64,000 bases of DNA, from assembly GCF_963678635.1 (NCBI RefSeq), contig NC_087062.1, forward strand, positions 96,031,705 to 96,095,704, read 5' to 3'. The notes under the pieces are model-generated. The model saw only the letters and a list, made by a program, of their open reading frames with translations. It searched no databases and had not been told where the DNA came from. Within the stretch, counting starts at the first letter, position 1. Every line of letters begins with the position of its first letter. Position numbers and translations under genes: made by a program. Source of the DNA: Symsagittifera roscoffensis (Eukaryota > Xenacoelomorpha > Acoela > Convolutidae). This document shows, one piece after another, positions 54,788-64,000 of the stretch.

Positions 54788-55255
54788 ATGTCATTTAAAA
54801 ACCTAGGAAATAAACAAACAATCATTTTACACAATTGTGAAATAGATAACAAAAAATACGACCTTGTAATCACACCTCATACACAAACAGTTGGATACAT
54901 TCGCACAAAACGACAAACACTAAAGAGGAAAATAATAACTAAACAAAGACAAATAACACGAAAAAGATTTTCAAAAAATCGAAACGCATTTTCAGAATCA
55001 GAAACCAACAGTTTAGACGAACTTTACAAATTAAAAGAATCAATAGATAAAAATTACCCACAACACGATCAATTATATTTTTCTGACTCAGAAACAACTT
55101 CAAATTCATCACAAAGAGGAAAAAGAAGAATAAAAAAGCAGTATAAACACAAACCAGTACATCTATACAATTGGAATCAACCAATTCGACACATTAATAA
55201 TTACATATTAACAGTCATCGAACGAAAAAATGAGTTCAACACACACCCCAGGTGA
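54788..55255 (+). CDS. Basic ORF 2 of the young LTR element (155 aa), unknown
   Basis: Starts MSFKNLGNKQTIILHNCEID. Residues 25-45 (YDLVITPHTQTVGYIRTKRQ) are the part best conserved with the 26-37 kb copies. It continues with a Lys/Arg-rich tract (about residues 43-70), an acidic Ser/Glu stretch and a second basic tract. Strongly basic, no membrane span. It overlaps the next ORF by 26 nt in a different frame. Possibly a nucleic-acid-binding N-terminal part of Gag that is translated separately; unproven. Confidence 0.6.
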   Translation: MSFKNLGNKQTIILHNCEIDNKKYDLVITPHTQTVGYIRTKRQTLKRKIITKQRQITRKRFSKNRNAFSESETNSLDELYKLKESIDKNYPQHDQLYFSDSETTSNSSQRGKRRIKKQYKHKPVHLYNWNQPIRHINNYILTVIERKNEFNTHPR

Positions 55256-57722
55256 CGAAACTCCAGATGATGATGAAATCTTTCCTTTTATAGTAGATGC
55301 AGATACTGATAGAGGACAACACATATTTTGTCAAAATTTACTCGTAAATTTATTTGAACCCGGAATCAGCCCATGTAAAACAGAGTTCCCCGATGTAAAA
55401 ATCAAAAGACAAATCATAGATCACTATCTAAAAGATATATGCAACATAACACAACAGTATGGAATCTACTCTATAGAATTCACCTCACCAAACCATAATA
55501 ATAGAACATATACAATTCAAACAGACGATCTTGATTTAGAATTTTCAAAAGTTTTTTCAGAATATATAAAAAGCATCCAATACCATAACTCACAAAGAGC
55601 AAACTCCATTTTCACCAATGAAGTTTTCGCAATAATATATAGTTATATTTCGATATTAGAAAATGAACTCCCATTAACAAATGTCTCACCGACAGAAACA
55701 TCTAAACATTTAAGAGTACGACATGAAATTACACTACTCTCTAGTTATTTAAACATCATTAAAGAAAATTTCACGAAAGACGACGTTTCACAACATACCA
55801 AACACGATTTACAAAAAATTTTGGCATGGTTCATAATAGATTATTTCACACACAATATTGATTTAATTGCACAAGCAAGAAAAAATTTTAGACCCCAAAA
55901 TTCGAACGATGATACCGCTATCACAGAACAATCAGATTATGTTTGGGACCCCGAATGGTCTCATCCCGCATTTATAAGCTTTCCACAATCAATCTCAAGT
56001 CAAGCAATAGGTACAATATCTTACATAAGAGATTATGTAAGAGTAATACCATTAACAATTGATGCAACACCATTAAACTATAATACATTTTTACCCGATA
56101 CACAAAATAATAGTTTAAACTCGACAGTCATACACAACGAAAACCTCAATGGAACTAGGAATCTTACTCAACAAGATATCCAGACACCATCACACTTCAT
56201 AAATGAAGAAATTGTACACACAACAACTACACAACAAAGTATTTCACCAATACGCCCAAATTTAACAACACCAAGAAATACAAATCCTTCACAAACACAG
56301 GTAACCTTACAATCAACCGTTAAACCTTCGGTTGCCCCTAAATATTCCCATATGGATTACCAAACATACAGACCCATGACAATACCATCAAAAACACGCA
56401 AAACATTCACTAGAAACAACTTTGCAGACCATAATTATAATTATACACATCCATCAAAAACATATAATCAACCACAAAGAAATTTTAACCAATATACAAG
56501 ATCTCGAAATTGGGATAACCCAATGGCCCAACCTAATTCAACAAATTTCCAAACAAATCCTCCACGGGATCACAGTGAAAATTACCCATTTTTTCAACAA
56601 AATAAAAATAAAAAACAGACATCTTATCAAATGGATTATTTATCCTCAGATGATGATTTCTTACAACCAGATATATTTGCACAAAATACTCAAGAATATC
56701 GTAGACAAGGAATACAGAAAACACGTACAAATCATAGAAATTTTTCTCCACAACCAATAGATGCACAACATCAACAACCAATTCAACAACAAAATCCAAT
56801 TAATACACAATCTTTTCAACCAATTCAACAACAAAATCCAATGACTGCACACTCGTATCAAGCATCACAAATGCAAAATGAAATACCACTCCCATATTAT
56901 CTCCAACAACATGAAATAACAAGAAACCAACTTTCAAATTTTTCTCAAATGCCAAATGCAGCAGAATCATTACAAATGACAATGAATCCATACCTTATGG
57001 GTGGATCATCAATAACATCAAACAAACCTTTAATGGTTTTCACAGGAACAGACCCTGAATACTCTGTAGAAGATTATTTAAATGCAGTAACAGCAAACCT
57101 GATTTTAAATATTGGACCTGAACCAATTAATACGCCACTACATCAAAATTGGATACATCGACGCACAGCGTTAATACAAACAACCTTAGATGGCGCAGCC
57201 CAAAAATGGTTTTCAGTACTACCTCTAGAAATAAAATCAAACTGGAAAAGATTTACACAAGAATTTTCAAAAATGTTTGACTCCGAAAAAAACAAACAAC
57301 AACAAAGAGTTTTATGTAATGAAATTCGCAGATTACCAAACGAAACCATCAAGCAAATAGCAGTACGAATCGAAACACTAGTTCGAAAAGCATACTCACT
57401 AAATACACATGACTATAATAACACAAAAATAACAACACGACAGAATACATACGACGAAGAACATAACAATGTCGACACACAGCCAACGGCACCACAATTA
57501 CCACCCCTACCAAATAACCATCCACTATCCCTAGTCCCACGAAATTTTCGAAATTTAGCAATCACACATAATCCAGATTTTCGACTCAATACATCGCAAA
57601 GTCCCGTCCAACATATAATGACACATCAATCACAAGATGATAATACTTATGAACAAATTATTGAACAGCCCCATACCACCGCTTTTCAATCTCAAAATAA
57701 TAATTTTTTTAGCCCACGATGA
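55230..57722 (+). CDS. gag: Gag-like protein of the young LTR element (830 aa)
   Basis: Three parts. Residues 1-290 form a folded-looking region without a known match. About 290-590 is Asn/Gln/Pro/Thr-rich and disordered, with QQQNPI repeats. About 600-745 is a capsid-like Gag domain: VFTGTDPEYSVEDYLNAV, RTALIQTTLDGAAQKWFSVL, FTQEFSKMFDSEKNKQQQ, and RRLPNETIKQIAVRIETLV, which fit the retrotransposon Gag family (F-G-D---V--Y, A--W, F---F). After YNNTK the sequence turns abruptly into unrelated ITTRQNTYDEEHNN and a Pro-rich tail, as expected if pol was deleted in frame. No zinc knuckle. It starts in the +1 frame relative to ORF 2 and its stop overlaps the next start (ATGA). Confidence 0.8.
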   Translation: MSSTHTPGDETPDDDEIFPFIVDADTDRGQHIFCQNLLVNLFEPGISPCKTEFPDVKIKRQIIDHYLKDICNITQQYGIYSIEFTSPNHNNRTYTIQTDDLDLEFSKVFSEYIKSIQYHNSQRANSIFTNEVFAIIYSYISILENELPLTNVSPTETSKHLRVRHEITLLSSYLNIIKENFTKDDVSQHTKHDLQKILAWFIIDYFTHNIDLIAQARKNFRPQNSNDDTAITEQSDYVWDPEWSHPAFISFPQSISSQAIGTISYIRDYVRVIPLTIDATPLNYNTFLPDTQNNSLNSTVIHNENLNGTRNLTQQDIQTPSHFINEEIVHTTTTQQSISPIRPNLTTPRNTNPSQTQVTLQSTVKPSVAPKYSHMDYQTYRPMTIPSKTRKTFTRNNFADHNYNYTHPSKTYNQPQRNFNQYTRSRNWDNPMAQPNSTNFQTNPPRDHSENYPFFQQNKNKKQTSYQMDYLSSDDDFLQPDIFAQNTQEYRRQGIQKTRTNHRNFSPQPIDAQHQQPIQQQNPINTQSFQPIQQQNPMTAHSYQASQMQNEIPLPYYLQQHEITRNQLSNFSQMPNAAESLQMTMNPYLMGGSSITSNKPLMVFTGTDPEYSVEDYLNAVTANLILNIGPEPINTPLHQNWIHRRTALIQTTLDGAAQKWFSVLPLEIKSNWKRFTQEFSKMFDSEKNKQQQRVLCNEIRRLPNETIKQIAVRIETLVRKAYSLNTHDYNNTKITTRQNTYDEEHNNVDTQPTAPQLPPLPNNHPLSLVPRNFRNLAITHNPDFRLNTSQSPVQHIMTHQSQDDNTYEQIIEQPHTTAFQSQNNNFFSPR

Positions 57723-59518
57723 GCCGCCAACTTGGATCACTACACCGATCAAATTCCCATCCAACCAATCTTACCTCTCCAATCCCAATCATACCACTTT
57801 TTGCTTTTCCGCCACCCGATTTTCCATCTAGCAATATAACATCAGGCATGAATTCCGACACTAACTCACATATTTCAGTTTTATACTCCATCTCACAGCT
57901 AAATAACCCGAATATTGAAACCCCCGATGAATTTGCCGACTCAGAACCATCCCCATCCAATAATTTTCATAACCCTTCTAATTTTTCTCAACCTCCTTTT
58001 CAACCCATATTGTCAAATAACCCTGACCCAATCACTCCCACACCCTCTTATGCTTCCCAAGTTACCCCAACCTACTCCTCATACCATTCTGACCAATCAT
58101 CTCATTCTCCAGACACCCCCCGAATCTCCCCAGAACTAGATAATTTTATTACCCTCCAACAACAACCCTACCACCTTAACACCCCGACCATAAACCAAAT
58201 CTCCTCCACTACAAATTCATCCAATCCCCCTACACCCTCTTCAAATTATACTGAATCATTAACACCATCATCCACATCCACTATATCTTCACTAAACACT
58301 AATAGAGCTTACCGCACTTTTAAAAGAAAATTCCCCAACCATCCTTTCCCAGCAAAACCAGGAACAGCCCGTGAATACATCAACCACCCCCAGCATACTA
58401 ACACTAAAGAATTTTTAGCTATCACTTTACCCTCATTTCCACAATACACCTTAAACACCCCTCACGACGCTAACGAAACACGCAACTTTGTAGATGAATA
58501 CGTTTTAATGCCCACTCTCTCTTGGACCTCATACTATCATTTCACTAACCCTCTTTGCTTACCTTTATCTAACACTTCCATCGATATAGACCGAAACAAA
58601 GACATGCTATATCAACTAACTACACCACTAACCGCTAGACAGTTTACTTACGTTGGATATAAAAAATCACTAAAAATACACACTGCACCTAGAGCTAATG
58701 AATATACACTAGAATACTACGATCACAACATCATTAGAGCTAACCAAGATCAATTCCTAGACGACGATCGCTTCGCTAATCCACAAATCACCGAGAAATT
58801 TTTCATCAAGACACCATATGTATTTACACTAAACATCTTTGACCGAAAGTTTGATCACATTATTTCAGAAGCACTAACAAACACACAGGCATACGAAAGT
58901 TTTAAAGAACGCTTCCAAATCTTTTCACTAACCTTTCATTTCCTTGCACCACACGAAAGAGATTTACACTGCTCACACGATATTATGTTGCGCACTAAAC
59001 AAACACATACATACAGTTACTATCGTTTCATCCAAAATCACTTTGACCTCCACACACCCTCTCGACAACCACACCATCGTTTCCAATTCATCAATTCAAA
59101 ATACACTTCACCGTATTTCCTAAATTTCACATATTGTATTAAAGACACTAACCTCCATGGTATTCTTCGTAATTATGACCCCATAACCCAAATGTACATT
59201 TTCTGCCCCATCACCAAGACCTTCAACGCCGAAGAATCCCGACCCTTCCTTATCCCGCACGAGTTCCTACAACCTATAGAAATCCCAATTTTAGAATTCA
59301 TCCACAACACTAAATTTAACCACAAATTATATAACTTAATCCAAAACACACCTTATGAGTTTGCAGTAGGCACTGAAGAACTAACCACTATTAAGGCACT
59401 TCAATTGCTTTGGCCACTGCTTCAAACTAAAAATATCATCCGCATCTTAGCTAAACTACTAACAACTTCAGAACTAATTCACGACATCTTCCCCCACGGT
59501 TTTTTCCCCGACGACTAA
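57719..59518 (+). CDS. Orphan protein of the young LTR element (599 aa)
   Basis: Begins at an ATG overlapping the gag stop by 4 nt (ATGA). Residues 1-200 are Ser/Thr/Pro/Asn-rich and look disordered. Residues 200-599 look folded: RAYRTFKRKFPNHPF, FVDEYVLMPTLSWTSYYHF, DRNKDMLYQLTTPLTARQF, HERDLHCSHDIMLR, and a C-terminal LLWPLLQTKNIIRILAKLL with HDIFPHGFFPDD. The C-terminus is also found in remnants at 30.0 and 35.3 kb. No signal peptide or transmembrane helix, so it is not an obvious envelope protein, and no enzyme motif is visible. Function unknown. Third-position use is C-rich compared with gag. Confidence 0.75.
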   Translation: MSRQLGSLHRSNSHPTNLTSPIPIIPLFAFPPPDFPSSNITSGMNSDTNSHISVLYSISQLNNPNIETPDEFADSEPSPSNNFHNPSNFSQPPFQPILSNNPDPITPTPSYASQVTPTYSSYHSDQSSHSPDTPRISPELDNFITLQQQPYHLNTPTINQISSTTNSSNPPTPSSNYTESLTPSSTSTISSLNTNRAYRTFKRKFPNHPFPAKPGTAREYINHPQHTNTKEFLAITLPSFPQYTLNTPHDANETRNFVDEYVLMPTLSWTSYYHFTNPLCLPLSNTSIDIDRNKDMLYQLTTPLTARQFTYVGYKKSLKIHTAPRANEYTLEYYDHNIIRANQDQFLDDDRFANPQITEKFFIKTPYVFTLNIFDRKFDHIISEALTNTQAYESFKERFQIFSLTFHFLAPHERDLHCSHDIMLRTKQTHTYSYYRFIQNHFDLHTPSRQPHHRFQFINSKYTSPYFLNFTYCIKDTNLHGILRNYDPITQMYIFCPITKTFNAEESRPFLIPHEFLQPIEIPILEFIHNTKFNHKLYNLIQNTPYEFAVGTEELTTIKALQLLWPLLQTKNIIRILAKLLTTSELIHDIFPHGFFPDD

Positions 59519-59521
59519 CAG

Positions 59522-59601
59522 GTAAGTATGAATTAAGTAAATATTACTAACTAATTAAAATATTGAAAAAACTCACCATTCTTTATTCATGTTTTCTTTA
59601 G
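59522..59601 (+). other. Putative 80 nt intron directly after the last stop
   Basis: CAG|GTAAGTATGAATT to TTTTCTTTAG. The stop TAA is only 3 nt upstream of the exon end. The same position and sites occur at 30178-30260 and 35416-35498. Confidence 0.55.
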
Positions 59602-61078
59602 ATTTTTAGCCTTCATCCTCGATCATCTGAAAAATTCACAAAAGAAAAATAAAAAATAGCAAACTTCTTCAAAACTGTTTAAGACCCTATTAAACTTTTG
59701 CACCAACAATTAAATAAATATAATACCAATGCAGTAAATTAAATTATAAAATTTTCCCCCAAAGCAGTAAATCTAATTATGATGAAAATTTGTATCTTAA
59801 AATTCCCCCATAACTAGCAGTAAATTTCCAAATTCTATGCAGTAAATTAATAAAATGCAATTGCAGTACTAACCTTTTGATATTTTCATTCATTCGCACA
59901 GAAATTCTATCCACACTCGCACAGCTCGCCCACGAAGAATTGTTTAAAATAATGAATTTCAGTTTCAAGTTTTCACACTCAACAACTCTAACATACAATA
60001 ACATGTTTCAAACTTTCCTTTAACCCGGTTGGAAAGGAATCATATACTAAACAAAACTAACCAACGCAGCTTACTAAATACCACAAATCATAGAATAACA
60101 GCATGACTAAGAAACGGAAACCAACGGTACCCAAACCGGATTAACCCAGTTTAAAACTGGATAATTTATTCTTTTGAAGACTATTACAAAGTCTTAGAAA
60201 GAAATAATAAAACACAAAAAAGTCGAAAGACAAACCCATACCACAAACAATTTGCTTTTTGGAAAAAGTACATAACCAACAAGACATAAGTAAGACCACA
60301 ACAAACCCAACATAAAACGTTGTCACATAACAGGACCCCTCACAAAAACCGCATGAAATCATACTCCCACACCTGGCCTAACCCACCAGGAAGGACGTCC
60401 TGAGCATGCTCTATAGCCGGCCTAACCCACCGCGCTACATCCACGCTTTGTGACCACACCTTTATTTTTAATAAGAGCTACTCAAGGGTGAGTAACTCTT
60501 CAAAATAACCGAACTAAAACAAAAAGCTTTTGTGAAAACAACTAACTAAAATCATTATTAAAAAATATTAAACTAATAAAAGTTTTATAAAATGTAAAAT
60601 CACATGATGCAATATATAGATCAGAATACAACACCAAGGACGAACATCAAAAGACAAGACGACCTCACTACACTCGAGAGAGAATGACCAACTACAATCG
60701 ATATGCCGCTCACAATCACAACTCAAAGGATTTAGAGTACGACTTGACTTCGCAGAAAAGGACTTCATTGAACTAGACCAATGACCACCTCGATGTTCAA
60801 GTATACGTACAGATCCGAGTAACCAGGCATCCCCTCCACGCACAATCTCCACGCCATTCCCAAGCTAGATCAGACACAAAGGAAGTTCTCCCCGAAGAAC
60901 AGAAAAACCTGACATAGCCAACCATTCTGAAATCAGAATTGATTTTGTTGCAGAGTCTCAGTCGTTGTCACAAGAAGAAGCGGAAGAAAATTATGATGTT
61001 CGCCAAATACCAACGTCCATCATCCACCCTTGAATTACAGAAGAACTGTTCTAAAAAACTCTGTAAAACCCGGATGGG
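59602..61078 (+). other. 3' untranslated region of the young LTR element
   Basis: 1.48 kb with no coding sequence recognised. Repeated short GCAGTAAAT motifs (about 59732, 59768, 59818, 59841), the conserved TTAACCCGGTTGGAAAGGAA, and the 3' border CCCGGATGGG, which takes the place of a polypurine tract just before the LTR. Two CCGGCCTAACCCACC-like repeats occur at 60371-60434. Confidence 0.5.
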
Positions 61079-61488
61079 TGGAACCTGATCTAAACTATAT
61101 TTTATGATTGGATAAATTAAATGTTTTACCAATGTAAAGTATTTAATATTAACCAATCATGATCCATCTAACTAACAACCCACTTATTTGTAAGTGCTGA
61201 AGTTACTTGTAATTTCAGCACCAGAGAGATTTGAATTTAACTTAGAAATTAGTTGGACTCTCCCGAGCACTTCAGCAGCCGCAATAAACCAGTATACCCT
61301 AGATCTATTGAGCCTAGCAGAGACTAGTTAAACAACCTGAGACTAGATAGTATAAGAGTAAGATTAGGATCGGTATTAGACTAAGAAGTTGCACGAATCT
61401 ATCCGGCCGAAAATAAGATAGCGTGACGAGCAGACGGTGTACCCTATCCGAAATTACTCTATGAGTTATACACTCCAGTCTTAACTCA
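61079..61488 (+). repeat. 3' LTR of the young element
   Basis: 410 bp, reads identical to 53127-53536. Hairpin at 61194-61221. Followed by the CTAC target duplication. Confidence 0.92.
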
Positions 61489-61492
61489 CTAC

Positions 61493-64000
61493 GCGTTAGT
61501 ATGGAGAGAAAACGAGCTGCCGCAATATATGTTCGGTGTTAGGTGAGTAATCAAAAGATAATCCCACGTTTAACGCGTTCTGTTGCAACCAAGGCACTTC
61601 AGGTACTCATTTTCAAATTAAAAAAGCTTTTCAGATTTTACCACGTTTACAGAGACTTTATATCTAGTCAGTTCTTTAGGGGCACCATGGGCACTTAAAA
61701 TGCACTAGCAGTATTTGGTAAGATGATGCCCAAAAGAAACTTCGACTGAAGTAGCACATTTGCTAGAGAATGCCCTGATGCTTCGCATGGATGGGCACGA
61801 TCGCAAACAACGCAGCAAACATCATTTTTATTTCATGCGTGAAAAACAAAATTTCAAGACTTAGGATGAATGGTATCATGCGTTTTTTTTTCAAATATTT
61901 TTTAATGCTTTCTGATTCAAAGCTAATATAATTTGGCAGCCAGAAAGTTTTTTTTACTGTTAAACGACATGAAACATGTACTTTTTGAGCTTCTTCTTTA
62001 TTTAATCATGTTAATAAGTATCAAATTACATGCAATTGTGCCCCTTTTTATCAAAAATTTTGAAAACTTGCTTTTTGCAATTAAAAAATCAGAAAGATGA
62101 AAAAATTTTAATTTATTTAATTTTTTTTCCATTATTTACTTATATGGCATGTAAGACTGTCTGATTCAGAAAAAAATTGTTTAATTGAACATTTTAGAAA
62201 CAATTGCAGGTTTTGAAGTTTGTGGTTTTTTTTCAAAATAGCAGCAAAATTCTGATTGTAAAATGTGATCTGGTGGTAAATGTTTTTTCATTGAATTGTT
62301 TTAATGTTATTTTTTTATATCAGAAACGGATTTGATCATCTGCCGACTCAGGGCATCCTCCGTTTGAATTTATTTTGAGAACAATTCCCGTTTCTTGCGT
62401 TTTGGACTACGCTTTTCACAAAGACTAGGTTTTCAGTCATGCACCACCATATCTCATTTAAATAGTAATTTTAGGGAGAGCACGCCACAATTTTTTTTTC
62501 AATTTTTCAAAAACTGTCCCTAAAAATTGCCTGGGGCGCAGCAAATTCAGTCAAAGTAAGCTCCTTATACTGATTTAGAAAAACTCAAACAACCAATTTA
62601 TTCAAATCAAAATACGGATAAATAATTTTTTGAAAAAATCTCATAAAACCTCTGCCTGCGGCGCAGAAATTTATGGCTAAAAAACCTTTAGATGTTTTGA
62701 AAGGGCTCGGAAATTCAACTTAACTGACTTAATTTTAAAACAAATTAAACAAAAATTTTGAATTGTCTCTTGAAAAACTTCCGCTCCCCCTCGAAAAGTT
62801 CAAAGATTCGCCCAAGTTAGCTTTTTCGCTCCTCATCAAAAGTGCTCGAGTCTTTGAAATATGTTAGTTCATTTTTTCAAGCAGATACATTAATAATGGT
62901 TTAAAATTAATTGATTGCAGTTACGAGAACCAATTTTAAGCGGATCAAAAATTTAGCATTGAAATTTCCTGATTATGAATCTTTTAGCAGAACACTGGAA
63001 ATTAACAGAACTTTTATTCTTGAAAATTAGCCCACGATTTGTTAACAAACGTGATGTTTTTTGTTAACAGAACAAAAAAAAATTAAAAATAATGGTTAAA
63101 GCGTCAAACAACACTCGTGCCGCTATGTTAACGCAGCCAAGCAAGCAGTCATTATTTTCAATGACCTGTTTGAAGCTAGCACTCTGCATTATTTTTTTTG
63201 AGTCTGCTGATAAAACCTGTCTGTTAAAATATCTTTTGTCACAAACGCTTTGGAAAAGAACAAGGAAGCTTCGAACAGGCAAAAATTTCAAAATACTTTC
63301 CTTTAGGTAGAAAACAAGAGCAAACGGTTATTTCGGTAAGTCTTGAACAGTGTTTATTTAATTTATCCAAACAAGATGAACAAAAGAACGCGTTTTTCTA
63401 AAATTGGGTTTACTTAAAACAAAAAAGATGGTAACAAATTTTGCCTACAGTTCAAGCCGAACTTTTATAGTGCTTTTTGCAAACTTAGGATTCAAAATCT
63501 TACCCAATTCGGATCATTTTTGGCTTTTTTCAGTCAATCAAAAAATACACCAGAGTTACAGATTCAATTGCAGACAAAGTTTGTTTTTATGTTGTTTCAA
63601 AATTAATCTATCCCCTTTATAGCCCTACAATTTATGAGAAGGTTATAATCTCCAAAATTTTACGCAAAATAAATAACTGTTTTAAATTTTAGAAAAATTG
63701 GTAATTTTGATAGCAAGGGGGACACTTTCGGCTATCAAAGGAAAATAAACCTATTTATAAAAAAGTTCAGAAGATTATACACATCGTAATTTTTGAGCGG
63801 CTGCAGAAGATGCTCACTTTGAACTATTTTGTCTGCAATTGACCCTGTAGTGAAAAAACGAAAATTATTCATCTTTATGCAAAGTTGTGGGACCAAATTT
63901 TACAAAAAAAGTCATTTTAGTTCTGTTAAAATCTAAGCAAACAATGTTTTCATCATTTCTCATCTAAAATGGACATAATTTGAGTCAAACTGAAAAAACA
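61493..64000. other. Unassigned DNA right of the LTR element
   Basis: No RyR exon or other gene recognised. AT-rich. Contains a degenerate MITE relative at about 62460-62830 and a palindromic TTTGTTAACAAAC near 63039. Open frames up to 75 codons look like chance. Confidence 0.45.
62460..62830 (-). repeat. Degenerate relative of the hAT-type MITE
   Basis: On the minus strand: TTTTCGAGGGGGAGCGGAAG, then a TTTCCGAGCCCTTTCAAAA segment, then ATTTCTGCGCCGCAGGCAGA, in the same order as in 43973-44410. Ends not defined. Confidence 0.45.

Larger units (their letters stand above)
53123..61492 (+). mobile_element. Complete young LTR element, non-autonomous, Ty3/Gypsy-like
   Basis: 8362 bp between 4 bp target duplications CTAC (53123-53126 and 61489-61492). 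LTRs 53127-53536 and 61079-61488 are each 410 bp and read as identical, so the insertion is very recent. Order: LTR, primer-binding site, small ORF (53625), leader with hairpins, basic ORF (54788), Gag-like ORF (55230), orphan ORF (57719), 3' intron (59522), CCCGGATGGG before the 3' LTR. There is no protease, RT, RNase H or integrase core. It lies antisense to RyR, probably in an intron. The Gag similarity and short duplication favour Ty3/Gypsy; without RT this remains tentative. Confidence 0.9.

Noticed and set aside
55222-55232. Slippery heptamer A AAA AAT at the ORF 2/ORF 3 overlap
   Set aside because: A -1 shift there runs at once into TGA; ORF 3 lies in the +1 frame, so this site does not produce a fusion.
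56422-57561. Other-frame ORFs inside the Gag-like gene
   Set aside because: Composition (Ile, His and Asn or Leu, Val runs) is what a frame shift of Asn/Gln/Thr-rich coding DNA gives.
57719-59518. Envelope protein
   Set aside because: Position fits, but no signal peptide, transmembrane helix or cysteine-rich ectodomain is visible.

Overview
This is eukaryotic (metazoan) nuclear DNA: AT-rich, intron-bearing and dominated by mobile elements. The only host gene I can support is the C-terminal part of a ryanodine receptor (RyR, intracellular Ca2+ release channel). It lies on the minus strand between about 41.36 and 51.73 kb in short GT-AG exons. The element mix (BEL/Pao, a Ty3/Gypsy-like family, hAT-type and foldback MITEs) and the divergent RyR sequence point to an invertebrate animal. 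I cannot name the phylum.

Layout. 1-1.8 kb: no gene; one weak tRNA-like stretch. 1.8-9.96 kb: a head-to-tail array of about 1.74-1.76 kb units, each carrying the last 65 codons of a BEL/Pao pol (DUF5641), an LTR with a tRNA-Leu-like insert, and about 0.93 kb of other sequence. 9.68-19.1 kb: the decayed parent BEL/Pao element on the minus strand (5' LTR, primer-binding site, gag, protease, RT with an intact YMDD box, RNase H, integrase, DUF5641), broken by frameshifts, with a 1.2 kb tandem duplication in its leader. 19.1-25.9 kb: intergenic DNA with a 600 bp foldback palindrome, a 30 bp minisatellite, ATCGAT-rich palindromes and copies of a 450-540 bp dispersed repeat whose 5' end is a perfect hairpin.

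25.95-37.2 kb: two tandem 5.24 kb copies of a non-autonomous LTR element plus a third LTR and a stub. 37.2-41.36 kb: two more dispersed repeats in tandem and unassigned DNA. 41.36-51.73 kb: RyR exons. Four consecutive exons occur twice, on either side of a 200 N gap, almost certainly because two haplotypes were joined end to end. One copy carries a hAT-type MITE nested in a foldback MITE; the other lacks the hAT insert.

53,127-61,488: a complete, very young LTR element of the same family as 26-37 kb (two 410 bp LTRs that read as identical, 4 bp target duplication CTAC). It has no reverse transcriptase, protease or complete integrase. It encodes a 77 aa ORF, a basic 155 aa ORF, an 830 aa Gag-like protein and a 599 aa orphan protein, the last three in overlapping frames, followed by a small intron just after the last stop codon. 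Its leader and LTR carry repeated or covarying RNA hairpins. This family is the best candidate here for something undescribed. 61.5-64 kb: unassigned DNA with one degenerate MITE relative.
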